NCBI RefSeq assembly: GCF_008065375.1
Contig: NZ_VJYI01000013.1
Location: forward strand, 1 to 64,000
Length of the DNA: 64,000 nucleotides
Origin: Nonomuraea sp. SYSU D8015
Lineage (GTDB): Bacteria; Actinomycetota; Actinomycetes; Streptosporangiales; Streptosporangiaceae
Direction of reading: 5' to 3'
A model generated the notes under the pieces. The model did not search any database, was not told the origin of the DNA, and saw only the letters and a list, made by a program, of their open reading frames with translations. The translations under genes and the position numbers were made by a program. Positions 25,701 through 33,690 of the stretch are shown piece after piece (positions within the stretch are counted from its first letter, which is position 1; each line of letters starts with the position of its first letter).

Positions 25701-26420
25701 GCGTGGCTCGATGGCGATGCGGCCGGCGCGGTGGCGTTGCTCGATCGCGGACTGGGTCCACGTCGCGGAAACCCTGTCGCCCCGGCGACGCCCTTCTGGG
25801 GTTTCTGGGCGCTTCTGCGCATGGCGGTGGATCCGGCGGATGACACCGTACGGGAGACGCTGCGGACGGCGGACGTCGGCGTCCACGCCGGCAACGAGGG
25901 CGCCCTGCACTACGCCGACGCGGTGGCGGCGGCGCGCGCCGGGGACATCGCGGAGGCCGACCGGCTGTTCGCCGAGGGCGACCAGGCGATGGCGGGGCAT
26001 CCGTACTGGCGCCACGTTCTGCGCCTGGTGCTCGCCGAGGCCGCGGCGACCGAGGGATTCGGCGACCCGTCCGCCTGGCTTCGTGCCGCGCTGGCTCACC
26101 TGGACGGCACGGGCGAGGTACGGCTGCTGCGGCTGTGCCGCGACCTCATGCGCAGGCTGGGCTATCCCGTGCCGCGTTCCCGGGGCGACGCCGACAAGGT
26201 GCCGGCGAGGCTGCGGGAGCTGGGCGTGACGCAGCGCGAGCTGGAGGTGCTGGAGCTGGTCGAGCAAGGGCTGAGCAATCCGCAGATCGCCACCCGGCTC
26301 TACCTGTCCACGCGTACGGTGGAGACCCACGTGGCGAGTCTGCTGGCGAAGACCGGCGTACCGAGCCGCGCCCTGCTGCGGACGGGCAATCTCCGTAGTG
26401 GCGCCCCTTTGTCCCGGTAG
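22716..26420 (+). CDS. SARP-type giant regulator: BTAD, AAA-like ATPase, TPR and LuxR helix-turn-helix
   Basis: A 1,234-residue regulator. Residues 1-90 are an OmpR-like DNA-binding domain (GGRRQRAVLARLVA, VDRLIDDLWRGEPP). About 95-250 form the bacterial transcriptional activator domain (ALWRGGAFAELADEEW, ELGLDPGRALVELEDAIL). A Pro/Asp-rich linker (272-305) contains a 13-residue tandem repeat. Then comes an AAA/STAND-like ATPase with Walker A GEAGIGKS (about 343-350) and Walker B VTLDDLHWAD (about 448). A long helical TPR-like region fills 660-1130, and a LuxR-type helix-turn-helix sits at the very end. Having DNA-binding domains at both termini is unusual. It could sense metabolites through the TPR/ATPase unit. 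Neighbouring genes give no biosynthetic cluster. Confidence 0.9.
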   Translation: MTIWIQVLGTIRAQVNGSAAQLGGRRQRAVLARLVAARGDVVPVDRLIDDLWRGEPPPANAAGSLHTYIARLRRALEPGRLPRAASGVLVSAAPGYAVQLDEDAVDAWRFERLLREARECGADAPAQARSLLTDALALWRGGAFAELADEEWAVAEAARLEELRLDADELLVATTLRSAPASDAVAAAEALTRRQPLREEGWRLLALALWGSDRQADALAALRRARRKLADELGLDPGRALVELEDAILTQRMDVLRASVSAPGPRGSSAAAIPAPDPGRDAVRRAPAPDPGGDAVRRTPAPQAPSPDDASAAIGRDAELHTVMRRLLAARSGTGGLLLVTGEAGIGKSRILTEAATRARNSGMAVLRGSSVQRGGPYRPVVEALVPAAPPALAHDRRLVPYRSVLARLLPGWSGETGPDRTLVDQVVLLGESVLELLRVIAGSHGLVVTLDDLHWADPDSLALLGYLSGRLSTSPVLLICAARDDEPGGTALTELRRQAAAVLDLPRLTSAQVATLVRARAVGLGDEAVELVVRRSDGLPLLAEELVEALEGARGGPGVPATVAELTHRRMDSLPRPTREILHMAAILGGDLDWRLLPTVSGRTEDEVAEALRTAVDASLLVIDPQAGGGLRWRHALTRDAVLARLLAPERAVLARRAAAALDIGELPRDRVSLAAELYAQSGQNADAARLLLRVARAAVDAGALGTADDTLRRASGLSPGDHDVAVERVRVLGLAGRVDEATAIGTEILDEMEGERLTLLCLYLTRAAIAAERWADAKRFLAPVTATRDPRVDALRAHVALGEQDVSEAIRCARQAVAEGKRAGRPEAVCEALEIVGRSLRRSDPDASEQAFTEAWRLAERQGLTVWRIRALSELGANDLLRSGRLDRLQEAQERAENAGMLATAAVLDVQITACVSTRDGYAANLPWAERAVERADRIRLPAVGALARRFAALGHLLAGDTDQVETLLAEASRLVPDAVDIGVWSDDVQGCAAWLDGDAAGAVALLDRGLGPRRGNPVAPATPFWGFWALLRMAVDPADDTVRETLRTADVGVHAGNEGALHYADAVAAARAGDIAEADRLFAEGDQAMAGHPYWRHVLRLVLAEAAATEGFGDPSAWLRAALAHLDGTGEVRLLRLCRDLMRRLGYPVPRSRGDADKVPARLRELGVTQRELEVLELVEQGLSNPQIATRLYLSTRTVETHVASLLAKTGVPSRALLRTGNLRSGAPLSR
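23535..23612 (+). repeat. 39-base tandem duplication in the regulator linker
   Basis: Two copies start at CCCGCAC, at 23535 and 23574. Each encodes 13 residues (PAPDPGRDAVRRA and PAPDPGGDAVRRT). They lie in the flexible linker between the activator domain and the ATPase. Confidence 0.8.
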
Positions 26421-26465
26421 CTCTCACGGATCCCTCAGCGGCTTGACCTGCCGAGCATTGAGGGC

Positions 26466-27821
26466 ATGAATCCACTGACGAATCGCATCGACTCGGCGCT
26501 GTCCGTCGTCCGGGCCGGTGAGCCCGGCTACGACGAGGCCCGCACCGCCTGGAACCTCGCCGTCGACCAGCGGCCCGCGGCGGTCGCGATGCCGCGCGAC
26601 GCCCGTGAGACGGCCGAGGCGGTCCGCTGGGCCGCCGCGGCCGGGCTGCGGGTCAACGTGCAGGGCACCGGTCACAACGCCGCCCCGCTTGGGTCGTTGT
26701 CGGACACCCTGCTGATCCGGACGAGCGGGATGCGCGAGGTCACGATCTCACCCGCCGCCCAGGTGGCCCGGGTCACCGCCGGCGCCATGTGGTCCGACGT
26801 GGTCGCCCCCGCGGCGGAACACGGCCTCACCCCGCTCGCCGGCTCCTCCCACGACGTCGGCGTGGTGGGCTACACGCTGGGCGGCGGGATCAGCTGGCTG
26901 GCGCGCCGCCACGGGCTGGCCGCGAACTCCGTACTGGCCGCGGAGGTGGTCACCGCGGACGGCCGGCTCCGGCGGGTGGACGCGGCGCACGATCCGGAGC
27001 TGTTCTGGGCGTTGCGCGGGGGCGGCGGCGACTTCGCGGCCGTCACCGCACTCGACATCCGCCTCTACCCGATCCAGCAGCTCACCGCCGGCGTCCTGTT
27101 CTTCCCTATGGAACGCGCCGCCGAGGTCCTGGACGCTTGGCGCGGGTGGCTTCCCGGGACGCCGGACGAGCTGACCTCGTGCGGACGCCTGCTGCGTTTC
27201 CCGCCGATCCCCGACATCCCCGAGCCGCTGCGCGGCGGCGCCTTCTGCGCCATCGAACTGGTGCACATGGGGTCGCCTGACGCGACCGACGAGCTGATCG
27301 CTCCGCTTCGCAAGCTCGGCCCGCTCATGGACACCGTGTCCCCCGCCACGCCGATGGACGTGCTCGCGATGCACATGGACCCACCGGGGCCGGTGCCGGC
27401 GCTGGGCGACGGCGCGACACTGGCCGAGCTGCCGGCCGAAGCCCTGAAGGCGCTGCTGGACGCGGCCGGCCCCGCCGCGGACGTGCCGCTGATGTCCGTG
27501 GAGCTGCGCCACCTGGGCGGGGCCATGGGCCGCCGTCCGGCCGGGGCGGGGGCGCTGGGACTCCTTGACGCGGAGTTCGCGCTGTACGCCGTCGGGGTGG
27601 TCGCGGATCCCGCGATGAAGGACGGCGTGGAGGGAGCGGTACGTCATGTGCTGGAGGCCGTGGCGCCCTGGCGCGCCGCCCAGGACTACCTGAACTTCCG
27701 CGACACGTCCGCCGCCCCTGACCACTTCTTCGATCCCGGGACGCTCGAACGGCTGCGCGCGGTCAAGAACACCTACGACCCGGCCGGACTCTTCCGCTCC
27801 AACCACCCCATCGCCGCTTAG
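26466..27821 (+). CDS. FAD-binding oxidoreductase, berberine-bridge-enzyme type
   Basis: A 451-residue flavoprotein of the PCMH/BBE family. The N-terminal FAD domain has VQGTGHNAAPLG, where His70 is the residue that normally carries the covalent 8-alpha-histidyl-FAD. It also has VGVVGYTLGGGISWLARRHGLAANSVLAAEVVTADGRLRRV and ELFWALRGGGGDFAAVTALDIRLYP. The second covalent attachment, normally a Cys before VGVAGY, is replaced (SSHDVGVVGY), so FAD should be linked by His only. The C-terminal BBE motif is DYLNFRD, with LRAVKNTYDPAGLFRSNHPI. Such enzymes oxidise sugars, alkaloids or polyketides. It begins 45 bases after the giant regulator on the same strand. Confidence 0.92.
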   Translation: MNPLTNRIDSALSVVRAGEPGYDEARTAWNLAVDQRPAAVAMPRDARETAEAVRWAAAAGLRVNVQGTGHNAAPLGSLSDTLLIRTSGMREVTISPAAQVARVTAGAMWSDVVAPAAEHGLTPLAGSSHDVGVVGYTLGGGISWLARRHGLAANSVLAAEVVTADGRLRRVDAAHDPELFWALRGGGGDFAAVTALDIRLYPIQQLTAGVLFFPMERAAEVLDAWRGWLPGTPDELTSCGRLLRFPPIPDIPEPLRGGAFCAIELVHMGSPDATDELIAPLRKLGPLMDTVSPATPMDVLAMHMDPPGPVPALGDGATLAELPAEALKALLDAAGPAADVPLMSVELRHLGGAMGRRPAGAGALGLLDAEFALYAVGVVADPAMKDGVEGAVRHVLEAVAPWRAAQDYLNFRDTSAAPDHFFDPGTLERLRAVKNTYDPAGLFRSNHPIAA

Positions 27822-28222
27822 AACTCACTGAGCTCGAAAACGCCGATGTCGTCGGCCGAAGTGCCCCGGCTCGGCGAGGTCTGGTTGAGCGACGCCTCCA
27901 CGGCGACCCACCCATGGAACCCGCCCGAGCTGTCGATGATCTGCAGCATGGGCTTGATGTGCGAGTTGCCGGTGTAGCAGTGCTCGCCGCGCCCGTCGGC
28001 CGGCTCGCGCCGCCAGTGCCAGATGGTGTCGCGGCGGTCGGTCGAGGTGGCGTTCGCCGTGGACAGGTAGTAGTCGGTGCTCGGGTTGACGCCGCCCAGG
28101 CACCGGCCGCTCGTACACCGCCGCCACGCGGTCATCCAGAACGGCCTGCCCGCGCCCTTATCGAGGTACAGGTGACACCGCCGTCCCAAGGCGAGGAGAA
28201 CACGCAGAGAGACGATGATCAC
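27818..28222 (-). CDS. Hypothetical protein, possibly the C-terminal part of a longer secreted protein
   Basis: A 134-residue frame. Codon use is strongly GC3-biased from about residue 35 (CLGGVNPSTDYYLST, TDRRDTIWHWRREP, GEHCYTGNSHIKPMLQIIDSSGGFHGWVAVEASLNQTS) to the stop, so that part is coding. The first 30 residues (MIIVSLRVLLALGRRCHLYLDKG) show weaker codon bias and there is no Shine-Dalgarno, so the gene may have lost its 5' end. Cys and Trp content suggests an extracytoplasmic domain. No family was recognised. Its stop overlaps the flavin-oxidase stop by four bases (convergent). Confidence 0.5.
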   Translation of the reverse strand: MIIVSLRVLLALGRRCHLYLDKGAGRPFWMTAWRRCTSGRCLGGVNPSTDYYLSTANATSTDRRDTIWHWRREPADGRGEHCYTGNSHIKPMLQIIDSSGGFHGWVAVEASLNQTSPSRGTSADDIGVFELSEF

Positions 28223-28343
28223 AGTGACAACGTACGCCGATGAGCACTTTCCGTAAGTGAATTGATGGCCTCGGCCCGCCGAGCGTATCCTCGGGGCCAG
28301 CGCTTCCTACATAACCCCCCATTCCCGCGGATCAGGATCGCTC

Positions 28344-30458
28344 ATGGCGCCGATGTCAGCGAGATTGTATGCGCGAGCCCTGCTCGAGGAAATCGAAGGG
28401 CGCAGTCCCGAGCAGCAGACCCGCCAGCTCGCGGAGCAGGACGAGACCAGCACGCAAAAAGGTACGGAGACCTTTCTCAACGACATCCTTGACCATATCT
28501 CCAATTACGAGATGGAGCATCGCACCGATTTCATGACGGCCTGCGACGACGCCCGGCTCAGGAGCGCGTCCCGGCCGGGCTCGCTGCTCCACGGCGTGAT
28601 CTCGCTGGTCTGCGTCACCGTCAAGCTCCTGGACCGCCGGTTCAAGTCGCCCGACCAGGCAGCGCAGCACGAGGCCGACGAATACTGCGCCGAACTGTTC
28701 GCCGACCCGTGGCTCAAAGAGGCGATCCGGGTGATCTACCGTCCGGCCAATAAGGTGCGACAATCCACCGAATCCCGGACATGGGACAACATTGACTTCA
28801 GCAGCATCGAGTACCACAAAGCAGGCACCACGTCGTTCATTCTGAAAGGTCGCGGAAGCCAGGCGGTGAACGAAGCCGGCGTCCGGCCGTCCCTGGCCAT
28901 AAAATGCGTCCTGTTCCCGTGGAACAAACTCGCCGCCATCGCGCGGGCCACCGACACGTACGCGGCCACGTACGGCTCCGACGAGATCACCTCCGTCGTC
29001 GTCAAGCCCATATCCTCCTCCGACCGCTGGGTCGTCATGCCGTTCCAGGAGGGCGAGACGTTGGGCGAGCACCTGGCCGCCTTCGAGGCCGGCGAGCCGA
29101 CCATGGCCGCCCGCCTCAAGAAGGCCCAGCAGGTCGCCACGAAACTGACCGCTGCGCTCCACCTGCTGGCGGGCGGCGCCCCGGTGGACCCCAAGAACAC
29201 GCGCAGCCAGCACCTCGACCTGTCCCCGAACAACGTCATCCTGGACAAGGAGACGGCCGAGGTCCGCCTGATCGACCTCGGCATCAACCACCTCTACAGC
29301 CGCCAGGTGGGCATCTCCGAGCACGACGACTCGGTCTACATCGCGCCGGAGATCAAGAACAGACGGCCGGAGTCCGTCACCGCGGACGCCTATTCGCTGG
29401 GCATCATCCTCATGGAGATCCTGGCCGGCAGCCCGCCCAGGGACGGCCGGACCCCGGACGAGATCTGGACCACGAGCCCGGTCCTGGGCCGCGTACTCGA
29501 AGACCTGATAGACGAGCGCCCCGAGCGGCGGCTGCTGCTGCGGCCGGAGACCGAGGAGTTCGCGTTCGACACCCTCGGCGAGCACCTGGACTTCTATTTC
29601 GCGTTGGTGCAGCAGGAGTCCGAGGTGCAGGAGAGCGAGTTCGGCCGCCCATTCGCGAAATACGCCCCGACGTCGCGGGAGGTGGCCACGCAGTTCAAGC
29701 AGGTGCTGTCGTGGCGGAAGCTGGGCGAAAGGCGTCCGCGGCGCGAGGAATACCTTCTGCTCTTCTCGGTGATGGCGACCGCGGCCTGGTGGTTCATCGC
29801 CGCGAAGACCGCGCTGCTCAAGCTCGACGACCTCCTCACGGGGGAGGTGGACCTGGAGGAGTTCGTCGCCGACGCCGGGCTGGCGGCCAACATCATCGCC
29901 TTCAGCCAGGGATTGGTGGCCGCGAAGTACTACCAGACCATTTTCGCCCGGCTCTCCGTCAGAGTCATCCCAGGACGGCTGGCGAGGACGGCGGAGGTCC
30001 TCATGCGCTCGATGGCGCTGGTGGCGGTGCCCACGACGATCCTGTCGACGTTCTCGGAGGAGCTCTACTGGACGTGGCCGTGGACCTGCGCGGCCAGCGC
30101 CCTCGCGGTGACGGCGTGCAACGGCGTCACGCTACGGCTCGCGACGCAGACCATCAGGGCCTCGCGCAAGGAGTTCTCGACCATCCCGGAGCGTGGCAAG
30201 GTCTTCGCCCGCGGCTACGAGCAGTGGTGGTGGACGATGCTGATCTACGCGATCCTCATCATCATCCTGGCCTCCGGGGTGTCGGCCGGGCTGTTGCAGG
30301 ACATCTGGGCGTACGTCTTCATCGGCGTGGTGGTCACGGTCGGCGTCCATTACGTGTCCAAGTGCGTGGGCGCCGGGCCGGCGGTGCGGGGAAGCCTCGC
30401 GCGGGCGTTCTTCGCGGGCGAGCGCATGGCCATCCTGGCCCAGCGCGCCCCCGCCTGA
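28344..30458 (+). CDS. Membrane protein with an N-terminal serine/threonine-kinase-like domain
   Basis: A 704-residue protein in three parts. Residues 1-150 are a soluble, partly helical region of unknown type. About 150-420 look like a protein-kinase core: Lys187 in LAIKCVLFPW, catalytic loop His290-Leu-Asp292-Leu-Ser-Pro-Asn-Asn297, metal Asp311 in LIDLG (DLG for DFG), an IAPE motif at 333-336 and DAYSLGIILMEIL. The glycine loop is poor and the catalytic-loop Lys is Ser294. About 465-675 hold six hydrophobic segments, ending in a short basic tail. No PASTA or other known sensor is present. The kinase face should be cytoplasmic. Substrate and role are unknown; no homologue was recognised in this arrangement. 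Confidence 0.8.
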   Translation: MAPMSARLYARALLEEIEGRSPEQQTRQLAEQDETSTQKGTETFLNDILDHISNYEMEHRTDFMTACDDARLRSASRPGSLLHGVISLVCVTVKLLDRRFKSPDQAAQHEADEYCAELFADPWLKEAIRVIYRPANKVRQSTESRTWDNIDFSSIEYHKAGTTSFILKGRGSQAVNEAGVRPSLAIKCVLFPWNKLAAIARATDTYAATYGSDEITSVVVKPISSSDRWVVMPFQEGETLGEHLAAFEAGEPTMAARLKKAQQVATKLTAALHLLAGGAPVDPKNTRSQHLDLSPNNVILDKETAEVRLIDLGINHLYSRQVGISEHDDSVYIAPEIKNRRPESVTADAYSLGIILMEILAGSPPRDGRTPDEIWTTSPVLGRVLEDLIDERPERRLLLRPETEEFAFDTLGEHLDFYFALVQQESEVQESEFGRPFAKYAPTSREVATQFKQVLSWRKLGERRPRREEYLLLFSVMATAAWWFIAAKTALLKLDDLLTGEVDLEEFVADAGLAANIIAFSQGLVAAKYYQTIFARLSVRVIPGRLARTAEVLMRSMALVAVPTTILSTFSEELYWTWPWTCAASALAVTACNGVTLRLATQTIRASRKEFSTIPERGKVFARGYEQWWWTMLIYAILIIILASGVSAGLLQDIWAYVFIGVVVTVGVHYVSKCVGAGPAVRGSLARAFFAGERMAILAQRAPA

Positions 30459-30488
30459 TCGGCCCCCACCCCTTCGCTCTCAGGACGA

Positions 30489-30896
30489 TCAGGGAGTCCG
30501 AGGAGCCAGGACCCACACGATCAACTGGCCGTCCTCCGCGGTGTAAACGACGCGACAGTCGCCGACCCGGAGCCGCCAACGCGCGCTATGCCCTTGAAGG
30601 GCCTTGGTGTCGAACGCCGCAGTGTCCCCTGTGTCCATCGCCTTTTGCAGCTCGGTAAGGCGATACCCTTCCACACCTTCGGACTCCGCCTCGTCGGCCA
30701 GCCGGTTGAGCCATGCCTCTTCGGCATCTTCTGCGATCTGCCGCAGACGCTGGTACTCATCGATGTCGATGACGACGGCCTCTTGCTTGCCACGCCGCGT
30801 GATAATCGTCGGGGTTTCATCCCGGCGAGCGCGATCGATGACATCCGCGAGGTGGTTGCGGACCTCAGCCATGGACTCGACCACCGGATCGCTCAT
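30489..30896 (-). CDS. Fused Phd-like antitoxin and RelE-like toxin segment
   Basis: A 135-residue product from ATG 30896. Residues 9-55 are a Phd/YefM antitoxin domain (MAEVRNHLADVIDRARRDETPTIITRRGKQEAVVIDIDEYQRL). After a helical linker the end matches the core of RelE/ParE toxins (ALQGHSARWRLRVGDCRVVYTAEDGQLIVWVLA). The two genes that usually sit in tandem are here one frame. The toxin part lacks the N-terminal helices and the final basic strand of RelE, so it may be inactive or serve as a conditional cooperativity module. A palindrome around ACGCGT (TTATACGCGTAA, 30899-30910) touches the start and may be the autoregulatory site. Confidence 0.68.
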   Translation of the reverse strand: MSDPVVESMAEVRNHLADVIDRARRDETPTIITRRGKQEAVVIDIDEYQRLRQIAEDAEEAWLNRLADEAESEGVEGYRLTELQKAMDTGDTAAFDTKALQGHSARWRLRVGDCRVVYTAEDGQLIVWVLAPRTP

Positions 30897-31066
30897 GTTA
30901 TACGCGTAATGCGCGACGAATTGGGTCACACGCCTGGCCGAGTCCGCGCTCTTCTCGCCTCCGGAGCGGCGGCCCGGCGAACCGGCCGAAAGTACGATTC
31001 TCAGGCGCCGTGAACCCTGCTTTCGCCCGGTGCCGTTCCCCGGGCGGGCACGCAGGATGAGGCCCC

Positions 31067-32185
31067 ATGCCACGCGAAGATTTCCCCTGGGAACCGGATC
31101 CCCAAGGCCCGACCAGCCACCCCGGCCACCGTCTCCCCCACGACGGACCCCCTACCGCCTCCCCCGATCAGCCCCAGACCGCCGCGCCCGCGTCCGGCCG
31201 GCCCCAGACTGCTGGGCTCTCCTCCAGCAGGCCCCGAGTCATCGCGCTCGACGTGCTGCGCGGGTTCGCACTGTGCGAGATCCTGCTCGCCAACATCCAG
31301 CTCATGGCCAACGGCAGCTCCGCCGTCGTGGCGCAACCCATGGGCGACTGGGACCCCTGGCTCGGGCTCCCGATCTTCTCCCTGCTGTTCGGCATCGGGT
31401 TCTCGCTGCTGCTGGACTCCGCCGCGAGCCGCGTCCCCCGCCCACGGCTGGTCCTGCTGCGCCGGCTTCTGGCGCTGCTCGCGATCGGCCTGGTGCATCT
31501 GCTGCTGTGGCCGGGCGAGATCCTGACCTCCTACGCCATCGTCGGCTTAGTGGTGCTGCTGCCCTCGACCTGGCTGCCGCGGTGGGCCGTGGCAGTCCTC
31601 GCCCCCGTGCTCGTGGGTGTGGCGCTGATCTTCGGCGGAGGCGGGTCCCTGCTGATCGCCGGGCTGTTCCTGCTGGGTTCGGCGCTGGTCCGATACGGGG
31701 TCATCGACCAGATCGAGCGGTCCGCCCGAGGGCCGGCCCTGCTGGGCCTGGTCTTCGCGGCGGGCACGGCGTCTGCCCTGTGGGTCAAGGCCAACGTGCC
31801 AACCGGGGCGGACTCGATGCAGCCGTCTTTCACGTCCAGCCTGGCCGATCTGCTGCTCGCCGGCGTGTACGTGTGCGCTGTGCTGGTCCTGCTCAGAACA
31901 CCGCTGCGACCCGTGCTGCAGGCCCTCTTCGCGCCGCTGGGCCGGATGGCACTGACCAACTATCTGACCGCCACACTCCTCGTCCTGGCGGCCAGTCATC
32001 TCCTCGGCCTGCCGATCGGCCGATCCTCGCAGGCGGCGTTCCTGGCCGCGGGAGTCATCATCACCGCCCAGTGGCTGTTCGCCACCCTCTGGCTACGCCG
32101 CTACCGCCAGGGCCCCATCGAGTGGCTCTGGCGCTGGGCCACCTGGGCCCGCCGCCCGCCCCTCAGCCGGGCGGCCAGGACGTGA
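31067..32185 (+). CDS. DUF418 family membrane protein
   Basis: A 372-residue protein. After a Pro-rich cytoplasmic tail of about 55 residues comes the DUF418 signature RVIALDVLRGFALCEILLANI, several spans, and the C-terminal PLGRMALTNYL typical of the family. About eight hydrophobic segments are visible. DUF418 proteins are related in fold to acyltransferase-type membrane proteins but have no proven reaction. The ATG at 31067 is used. It is divergent from the fused toxin-antitoxin gene. Not obviously part of an operon. Confidence 0.88.
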   Translation: MPREDFPWEPDPQGPTSHPGHRLPHDGPPTASPDQPQTAAPASGRPQTAGLSSSRPRVIALDVLRGFALCEILLANIQLMANGSSAVVAQPMGDWDPWLGLPIFSLLFGIGFSLLLDSAASRVPRPRLVLLRRLLALLAIGLVHLLLWPGEILTSYAIVGLVVLLPSTWLPRWAVAVLAPVLVGVALIFGGGGSLLIAGLFLLGSALVRYGVIDQIERSARGPALLGLVFAAGTASALWVKANVPTGADSMQPSFTSSLADLLLAGVYVCAVLVLLRTPLRPVLQALFAPLGRMALTNYLTATLLVLAASHLLGLPIGRSSQAAFLAAGVIITAQWLFATLWLRRYRQGPIEWLWRWATWARRPPLSRAART

Positions 32186-32508
32186 TGAGCTCGGGGCCTC
32201 AGTGGCCGCAGTCGTAAGTTCTTCGGGGGCTTTTGACGGGGTTCGACTGCCGATATGCCGCTGGTATGCGATCAGGCATTGGTGATGTGAAGGTCGCAGA
32301 TGCCCTAGGCAATGCCGTTGACCAGACCTGGTCTTCGTACTCACCAGTGATGGCCACACTGGTGGCTGCGCTCCAGCGGTGAGCGGATCCGCTGTAGCCG
32401 CAGCCGCATCAGCGGCAGGGTACGCCCCGAGCAGTTCGCTCGTACTCGACGGGCGGGCGAGCGGGCAACGACGCTCGCCCGGCAACTCGACGCCGGCCAC
32501 GCTCTTCG
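32186..32508. other. Intergenic stretch without a supported gene
   Basis: This stretch of 323 bases separates the DUF418 gene and the oxidoreductase remnant. Its base composition is lower in GC than its neighbours in the 32220-32380 part. A minus-strand frame crosses it but has no start, Shine-Dalgarno or recognisable motif. It may be eroded mobile DNA. Confidence 0.4.
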
Positions 32509-33505
32509 TCATGACCGGGTGAGGAGTCGGGTCCCCACCGCGTCGGCGACCGCGAGGTGGCGGCGGCGGCTCGGCATCATCATGGTCGGGTGAGAGATGC
32601 TCCAGGCCGCGCTAGCGCAGATCATCTCCTTGATGCGGGCGGCGGTCCGGCCCGTGATGACGGTGGACGTGACCTGATCGTCGGGGGTCACACGCTGGAT
32701 GATTCCATCGCGGCGTCCGAGGCTGATGCACTGCAAGGAGTAGCCGATCGTGGTCTCGGGAACCTTGCGACCGGTCAAGCGCGCGGCGATGACGTCGGCT
32801 GCCAGCCACGCCATCGGGTTTGCCGAGGCGCAGGACATCCGCAGCGGCTTGCCACCCGCTCCTTCGGCGAGCGCGGCGTCGCCGACGGCGTACACATCGG
32901 GGTGCGAGACCGATCGCATGCTCGCGTCGACGACGATCCGGCCGCTGTCGGACACCTCAAGCGTGGTGGCGGCCGCGATCGGGTGCACGGTGAAACCCGC
33001 GGTCCACACGGTCACCTGGGCCCGGATCTTTCTGCCTGCACCCGTGACCACGCCGTCCGCTTCGACGCGCGTGATGTCGGCATGGTCGTGGACCGTGATG
33101 CCGAGCCGGTCCAAGGCGCCACGCAAGTGGCGCTGGGCCTTGTCGCTGAGCCAGCCGCCGACGCGGCCGCGGGCGGCGATCGCGACCTCAAGGTCCGGGT
33201 GGGCTTCGGCGATCTCGGTGGCTGCCTCCATGCCGGTCAGGCCGCCGCCCACGATCAGCAGGGTCCCACCGGGCTTCATCTCACTCAGGCGCGCCCGCAG
33301 CCGGAGAGCGGCCTGCTTGCCGGCCACGTTGTAGGCGTGCTCTGCGACACCGGGGACGCTCTGATCGGCGATGGCGCTGCCCAGGGCGTACACGAGGGTG
33401 TCATAGGCGAGGGTCTCACCGCCGAGATCGACGGTCTTGCCTTCCACATCGACAGCGCTGACCCGCGCGGTCCGGACCTGTACGCCGGTGCCCGCGTAGA
33501 GGTTC
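32509..33505 (-). pseudogene. NDH-2-like FAD-dependent oxidoreductase lacking its N-terminus
   Basis: The frame contains AGTGVQVRTARVSAVDVEGKTVDLGGETLAYDTLVYALGS, then the NAD-binding GGTLLIVGGGLTGMEAATEIAE and the C-terminal FAD contact HPDVYAVGDAAL, as in type II NADH dehydrogenase-like proteins. The N-terminal FAD-binding GxGxxG and about 90 residues are missing. Upstream of about 33505 the sequence changes to an unrelated fragment. A GTG at 33447 could yield 312 residues, but without the FAD site an active enzyme is unlikely. The last 30 residues (SRRRHLAVADAVGTRLLTRS) look normal. Confidence 0.78.
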
Positions 33506-33610
33506 TGCCAGTTCCGTGTACGTCCGGATCGCAGGCAACGGCATTCCTGACGCGCGCAGGACGATACACGTCGTCAGCCACCGCGCGTCCTCCTCGCTGT
33601 AGAGCCACCA
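33505..33610 (-). pseudogene. MerR-family regulator fragment
   Basis: One frame reads WWLYSEEDARWLTTCIVLRASGMPLPAIRTYTELA, matching the second half of the MerR DNA-binding domain (Y-S-E-E-D, then the helix ending in I-R-x-Y-x-x-L). It has no first helix-turn-helix on one side and no dimerisation helix on the other. It is joined directly to the oxidoreductase remnant. Confidence 0.6.
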
Positions 33611-33690
33611 AGTGGGCGGTGACCGGGCTCGCCGAAAACACCCCGCTCGTGGTCGCCGCGGACGACATCGGCGTGACCCTGGTCAACCCG
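33604..33690 (+). pseudogene. Short-chain dehydrogenase fragment
   Basis: The plus strand reads ATKWAVTGLAENTPL, then DDIGVTLVNP, which is the SDR segment after the catalytic Tyr (A-T-K-x-A-V-x-G-L) through to the V-x-P strand. Only about 29 codons remain, flanked by the MerR fragment and the stop of the sigma-factor gene. Confidence 0.6.

Noticed and set aside
24735..26330. A 531-codon minus-strand frame
   Set aside because: Antisense to the TPR region of the giant regulator; composition only reflects GC bias.
22716..27821. SARP regulator and BBE oxidase as part of an antibiotic gene cluster
   Set aside because: No PKS, NRPS, terpene or RiPP gene lies on either side within the window.
32093..32512. 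Minus-strand frame as a transposase tail
   Set aside because: No DDE or other catalytic motif, start or terminal repeats could be seen; left as intergenic DNA.
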